A DNA stretch of 20,196 nucleotides from Chlorobiales bacterium. Its GTDB lineage: Bacteria > Bacteroidota > Chlorobiia > Chlorobiales > Chlorobiaceae. The position numbers and the translations under genes are program-made. Below are positions 17,684 to 20,196 of this stretch, piece by piece (the stretch's first letter is position 1; every line of letters begins with the position of its first letter). The notes below the pieces were generated by a model. That model made no database searches. It saw nothing but the letters and a program-made list of their open reading frames with translations, and was not told where the DNA came from. The stretch spans positions 1-20,196 of the forward strand of contig JAKSCY010000156.1 of NCBI GenBank assembly GCA_022360355.1. The letters are read 5' to 3'.

Positions 17684-18709
17684 TTAATTGTCTGCCAGAG
17701 CTTCGGTGATATGCTGGTTTACCTGTTTCTCAATCATGTGTTCGGCCATAAAGATCATGTTCATGATTGCCTTTGCCGATGAGCGTCCATGGCCAACAAT
17801 GGAAATCCCATCAACCCCGAGAAACGGTACCCCACCGAATTTTTCCACATCGAACGGCTGGAACATCGCTTTGAAGGCGTTTGCGGTGAGTTCGGCTGCT
17901 TTCGGATCAAGTTGGCCGGATACGACCAGTTCTTTCAGGGAGGGCTTGAAAATGGAGCTTAAAAATTCAGGTATGCTTTCCCCGAATTTCAGCAAGGTAT
18001 TACCCACAAGACCATCGCACACAATGATCGATGCCCTGGACGACAGGATGTCGTTGCCTTCAATATTACCGATAAAGTTGACTTTGTTTTTTCTGTCGGC
18101 TTCCTGGAGAAGGCTGTAGGTTTGTTTCAGAAGTTCCGGACCCTTGTTCTCTTCTTCACCGATATTCAACAGGCCTGTCAGAGGTTTTTCCATGCCGGCG
18201 GCATCGCGCTGGTAAATGGTCAGCATTTCAGCGAACTGGACCAGATGCTCCGGTTTGCAGTCAACGTTTGCGCCAACATCAACAACGTTGGTAAGGCCGG
18301 GAGCAAGCCTTGGGAAATAAGCTGCAATAGCGGGGCGATGTACTCCGGGAATACGTCCGAGAACAAACAGGGATGCAGCCATAAGTGCCCCTGTGTTTCC
18401 AGCGCTGACAAAACCATCCGCTTTCTTTTCCTTGCATAACACCAAGCCTTTGACAAGTGATGAATGCTGCTTGGTTTTGACGGCAATGGCCGGGACATCA
18501 TTCATGGTAATCACTTCAGGGGCATGCATGAACCGCAGTTTGAGGCCGTTTGTGTCGTGCTTGTCGAGAAGAGGCTGTACCTTCTCCTCCTGGCCGATCA
18601 GCAAAACCTCCAGCCTGTTTCCCGCCTCCCGAAGAGTCTGGATTGTTCCTTCCACGACGCATTCAGGGGCATTATCTCCCCCCATTGCGTCAACGGCAAT
18701 TGTCAGCAT
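17684..18709 (-). CDS. plsX: Phosphate acyltransferase PlsX
   Basis: PlsX makes acyl-phosphate from acyl-ACP and phosphate, the donor used by PlsY to start phospholipid synthesis. The 341-residue protein begins [18 protein letters not shown] and contains [22 protein letters not shown] (about 102-123), [20 protein letters not shown] and [11 protein letters not shown], all family marks. It lies between rpmF and fabH, the widely conserved order. It is a soluble, membrane-associated enzyme with no transmembrane helix. Confidence 0.97.
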   Translation of the reverse strand: MLTIAVDAMGGDNAPECVVEGTIQTLREAGNRLEVLLIGQEEKVQPLLDKHDTNGLKLRFMHAPEVITMNDVPAIAVKTKQHSSLVKGLVLCKEKKADGFVSAGNTGALMAASLFVLGRIPGVHRPAIAAYFPRLAPGLTNVVDVGANVDCKPEHLVQFAEMLTIYQRDAAGMEKPLTGLLNIGEEENKGPELLKQTYSLLQEADRKNKVNFIGNIEGNDILSSRASIIVCDGLVGNTLLKFGESIPEFLSSIFKPSLKELVVSGQLDPKAAELTANAFKAMFQPFDVEKFGGVPFLGVDGISIVGHGRSSAKAIMNMIFMAEHMIEKQVNQHITEALADN

Positions 18710-18732
18710 CTTGGAGTCCGGTTATGTTGTGT

Positions 18733-18924
18733 TCAGCTGTTTGAGGCTTTTCTGGTTACTGCCCGGCCACGATAGTGGCCGCAATGACGGCATGCTCGGT
18801 GAGGAAGTGTCGGTTCACCACAATTCGGGCATATTACGGTTGCAGCAGCTTTACTGCGTGCGGTAAACTGTGCACGCCTTTTATCCCGTCTTGATTTTGA
18901 AACTTTCGATTTAGGTGTTGCCAT
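18733..18924 (-). CDS. rpmF: 50S ribosomal protein bL32 (zinc-binding form)
   Basis: This 63-residue basic protein of the large subunit begins [20 protein letters not shown] and carries a Cys4 zinc ribbon: C32 and C35 (CPNCG), C45 and C48 (CRHCG). Some bacteria also keep a Cys-free paralogue for zinc shortage; none is seen here. It lies 26 bp after the DUF177 gene and 23 bp before plsX, the classic order. Confidence 0.97.
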   Translation of the reverse strand: MATPKSKVSKSRRDKRRAQFTARSKAAATVICPNCGEPTLPHRACRHCGHYRGRAVTRKASNS

Positions 18925-18950
18925 AACAGTGCTTGTTTATTACAAACTTC

Positions 18951-19481
18951 TTAATGATACTTGTTCTTCAATTTTTCCAGCGATTCTTGCCAAAGGCTTT
19001 TTGCTCCATGCTTCTCTTCAGATTGTTCCGCGCCGTCTTCACGATACACCGAGCATTCAGGATTATCAATGCAGACTACTTTCAGCGGCTTTGACAGAAG
19101 CAATGTTTCGCGCACATCTTCGGTAAGGTCTATAACCGACGCATTTCTGTCAAGCACACGGTAGCCCTCGCTTTGCTCTTCGCTAACGCTGCCGGGTTCG
19201 CCGAAAACAAAGAAAACCCTGTACATGCCTGTCAGCTCTTTTTTCAACGGGGCAAGGCAGATATCACAGTTGAACTCCGCGAGAGTTTTCGTTTCGATAT
19301 CAATGGTTATTTCGCTGTCGGTCTTGTTTGCTACTACCCTTGTCCGAATCTCTTTGCTGAACCCCGGCTCAGCAAGTTCAGGGTTTGTGAAGCCCGAAGC
19401 TTGACAGGTGAAATCATACTCGTATATGCCTTCGCTTAACCCGGCGATCCTGATTTCAAGCAGTCCTTTTTCCTTACCCAT
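18951..19481 (-). CDS. yceD: DUF177 (YceD-type) protein
   Basis: DUF177 proteins are found next to rpmF in most bacteria and are linked to 23S rRNA or ribosome assembly; the precise action is uncertain. The 176-residue protein contains a CDIC pair (FNCDICLAPL) and a later CIDNPEC pair, which may form a zinc site, with an acidic stretch between. The frame is open up to 19586, but the first 35 residues there are low-complexity and hydrophobic-aromatic, unlike the family, so I place the start at the ATG at 19481 (MGKEKGLLEIRIAGL). Position directly before rpmF supports the call. Confidence 0.85.
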   Translation of the reverse strand: MGKEKGLLEIRIAGLSEGIYEYDFTCQASGFTNPELAEPGFSKEIRTRVVANKTDSEITIDIETKTLAEFNCDICLAPLKKELTGMYRVFFVFGEPGSVSEEQSEGYRVLDRNASVIDLTEDVRETLLLSKPLKVVCIDNPECSVYREDGAEQSEEKHGAKSLWQESLEKLKNKYH

Positions 19482-19604
19482 GCTCGCAACCTGGCCTTTG
19501 TAATAAAAGAACCCAAAGTTACAAAATCTTACCTGTAAAAAGAAAAAAACGGGGATATTCTTCGGTTTTTTTGATTTTTCATGCAAAAATGATTTGAAAT
19601 CAGT

Positions 19605-19632
19605 TTGTGAATAGCGAAAAGAGGAGTATATT
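19605..19632 (+). promoter_or_regulatory. Candidate promoter of tRNA-Asn
   Basis: TTGTGA (19605-19610) and TATATT (19627-19632) are 16 bases apart on the plus strand. The expected start near 19640 leaves a leader of about 29 bases before the tRNA, a normal distance for tRNA genes. Confidence 0.5.
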
Positions 19633-19668
19633 ATTCACCCTCGAAAGAGACGGTTTTTAAACGACCAT

Positions 19669-19740
19669 TCCGCGATAGCTCAATGGTAGAGCATCTGGCT
19701 GTTAACCAGAGGGTTGTAGGTTCGAGTCCTACTCGCGGAG
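19669..19740 (+). tRNA. tRNA-Asn (anticodon GUU)
   Basis: The full cloverleaf can be folded: 7-bp acceptor stem (TCCGCGA with TCGCGGA), D arm GCTC/GAGC, anticodon stem TCTGG/CCAGA with loop CTGTTAA and anticodon GTT at 19701-19703, and T arm GTAGG-TTCGAGT-CCTAC. Discriminator base is G at 19740. The next bases are CAAAA, so the CCA end is not encoded and must be added. It is the only plus-strand gene to the right of 2 kb. Confidence 0.98.
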
Positions 19741-20007
19741 CAAAAATTCTATCCGCTGAAATCAGAGGTTCTTATTTTAACGCAAGACCCTGTGGGTTGA
19801 TCCCCTCGGGGTTTTGTCGTTTCTGCTCTGTTTTCGCAGACTTACGCCGTCGGGCACATCCTTCCCAATTTTCCGTTTCGATGTTCTCCGCCCGGGATTG
19901 TGATGCAACCGTGGGGGGCAGTCACAGTTTCCGCAAGTGTCCTGCTCTGATTGGGTGCTGCAGGCAATATTCCATAGCCAGTCCTTTTGAGGGATTAAAA
20001 ATTTCTT
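19741..20007. other. Gene-free stretch after tRNA-Asn
   Basis: I see no credible gene in these 267 bases. Near 19783-19816 there are short C-run/G-run pairings followed by TTTT that could weakly end the tRNA transcript, but no convincing stem. A plus-strand open frame that crosses the tRNA shows no protein family and is rejected. Confidence 0.55.
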
Positions 20008-20196
20008 TTATATCTCATAATACCAAGCCGTTTCTTTGCGCTTAAACCTTTTTAGTAAGCGTCCATCAATTGCGATCAAGCCAATAAATATCAGTCCCAT
20101 CCCAACAAATGCATTCCATTCCAGTTGTTCTCCTAAAACCATGACACCAAGTAAAATGGCGCTTAAAGGTATCAATAAGGTAACCAACAGGAGATT
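20008..20196 (-). CDS. EamA/DMT-family transporter, C-terminal end (gene continues outside window)
   Basis: Read on the minus strand from the window edge to a TAA stop, the frame gives 62 residues: two hydrophobic segments (LLLVTLLIPLSAILLGVMVL and FVGMGLIFIGLIAI) joined by GEQLEWNA, then a basic tail. The pattern 'P-L-x-A-x-L-G ... GE-x-L ... GxxLIFIGL' is the last helix pair of EamA-domain drug/metabolite transporters, inner-membrane proteins that export metabolites or drugs. Substrate cannot be told. By hand count the segment has 72 G+C in 189 bases (38%), visibly below its neighbours, which suggests a different origin. Confidence 0.8.
   Translation of the reverse strand, partial: NLLLVTLLIPLSAILLGVMVLGEQLEWNAFVGMGLIFIGLIAIDGRLLKRFKRKETAWYYEI

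Noticed and set aside
19482..19560. TAACTTTG upstream of the DUF177 gene, like the Bacteroidota -7 promoter box
   Set aside because: No TTTG box is found at the spacing that promoter type needs, so the match is probably chance.
19482..19586. N-terminal extension of the DUF177 protein
   Set aside because: The extra 35 residues come from AT-rich spacer and are unlike the family; the ATG at 19481 gives the expected start.
19783..19816. Possible terminator after tRNA-Asn (C runs and G runs followed by TTTT)
   Set aside because: The only stems are three to four base pairs, or need an 18-base loop; not enough to call.
19683..20045. Plus-strand open frame of 120 codons beginning within the tRNA
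   Set aside because: It starts inside tRNA-Asn, shows no protein family and overlaps the EamA gene end on the other strand.
1..20196. CRISPR arrays, insertion sequences, prophage or defence islands
   Set aside because: No tandem repeats, transposase or phage-like genes are visible; the HNH protein is of a stand-alone housekeeping type without defence partners.

Overview
The window looks like chromosomal DNA from a green sulfur bacterium (Chlorobiota). The main reasons are BchZ, a subunit of the bacteriochlorophyll-specific enzyme chlorophyllide reductase, and a housekeeping gene order (ssb-rpsR-rplI; thrS-infC-rpmI-rplT-pheS; yceD-rpmF-plsX-fabHDG-acpP-fabF-rnc) typical of that lineage. Protein style and near-even base composition would suit a Prosthecochloris/Chlorobium relative, but genus is inference. 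Nearly everything from about 2.05 to 19.5 kb lies on the minus strand; only the left 2 kb and the tRNA read on the plus strand.

Layout. (a) 1-1122, plus: the 3' end of ssb, then rpsR and rplI, closed by a strong intrinsic terminator. (b) 1220-1996, plus: two small lineage-type proteins, one Cys-rich and one possibly of the DUF6858 family, ending at a bidirectional terminator shared with the converging pheS. (c) 6543-2055, minus: promoter candidate, structured RNA leader, thrS, infC, rpmI, rplT, pheS, a translation operon. (d) 8160-6751, minus: bchZ. (e) 10611-8267, minus: an HNH nuclease-family protein with a near-consensus promoter, then an exported GH3 (NagZ-type) glycosidase. (f) 12282-10819, minus: gcvPB, glycine decarboxylase subunit 2. 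(g) 19481-12404, minus: yceD, rpmF, plsX, fabH, fabD, fabG, acpP, fabF, rnc, a fatty-acid and phospholipid precursor cluster joined to ribosomal and RNA-processing genes. (h) 19669-19740, plus: tRNA-Asn(GUU). (i) 20196-20008, minus: the end of an AT-rich EamA/DMT transporter gene.

How it works together: region (g) supplies the fatty-acid chain (FabD loads malonyl onto ACP, FabH starts, FabF elongates, FabG reduces) and PlsX hands acyl groups to phospholipid synthesis; regions (a) and (c) supply ribosomal proteins, IF3 and two aminoacyl-tRNA synthetases; BchZ makes part of the photosynthetic pigment enzyme.

I found no undescribed multi-gene system. The best leads are regulatory or small: a three-hairpin leader before thrS starting right after a promoter candidate, a TTTAACGTTA palindrome just upstream of fabH and fabF, an operator-like repeat over the HNH promoter, an SSB lacking the usual acidic-Phe tip, a Cys-rich GcvPB tail overlapping a terminator, and two uncharacterised small genes.
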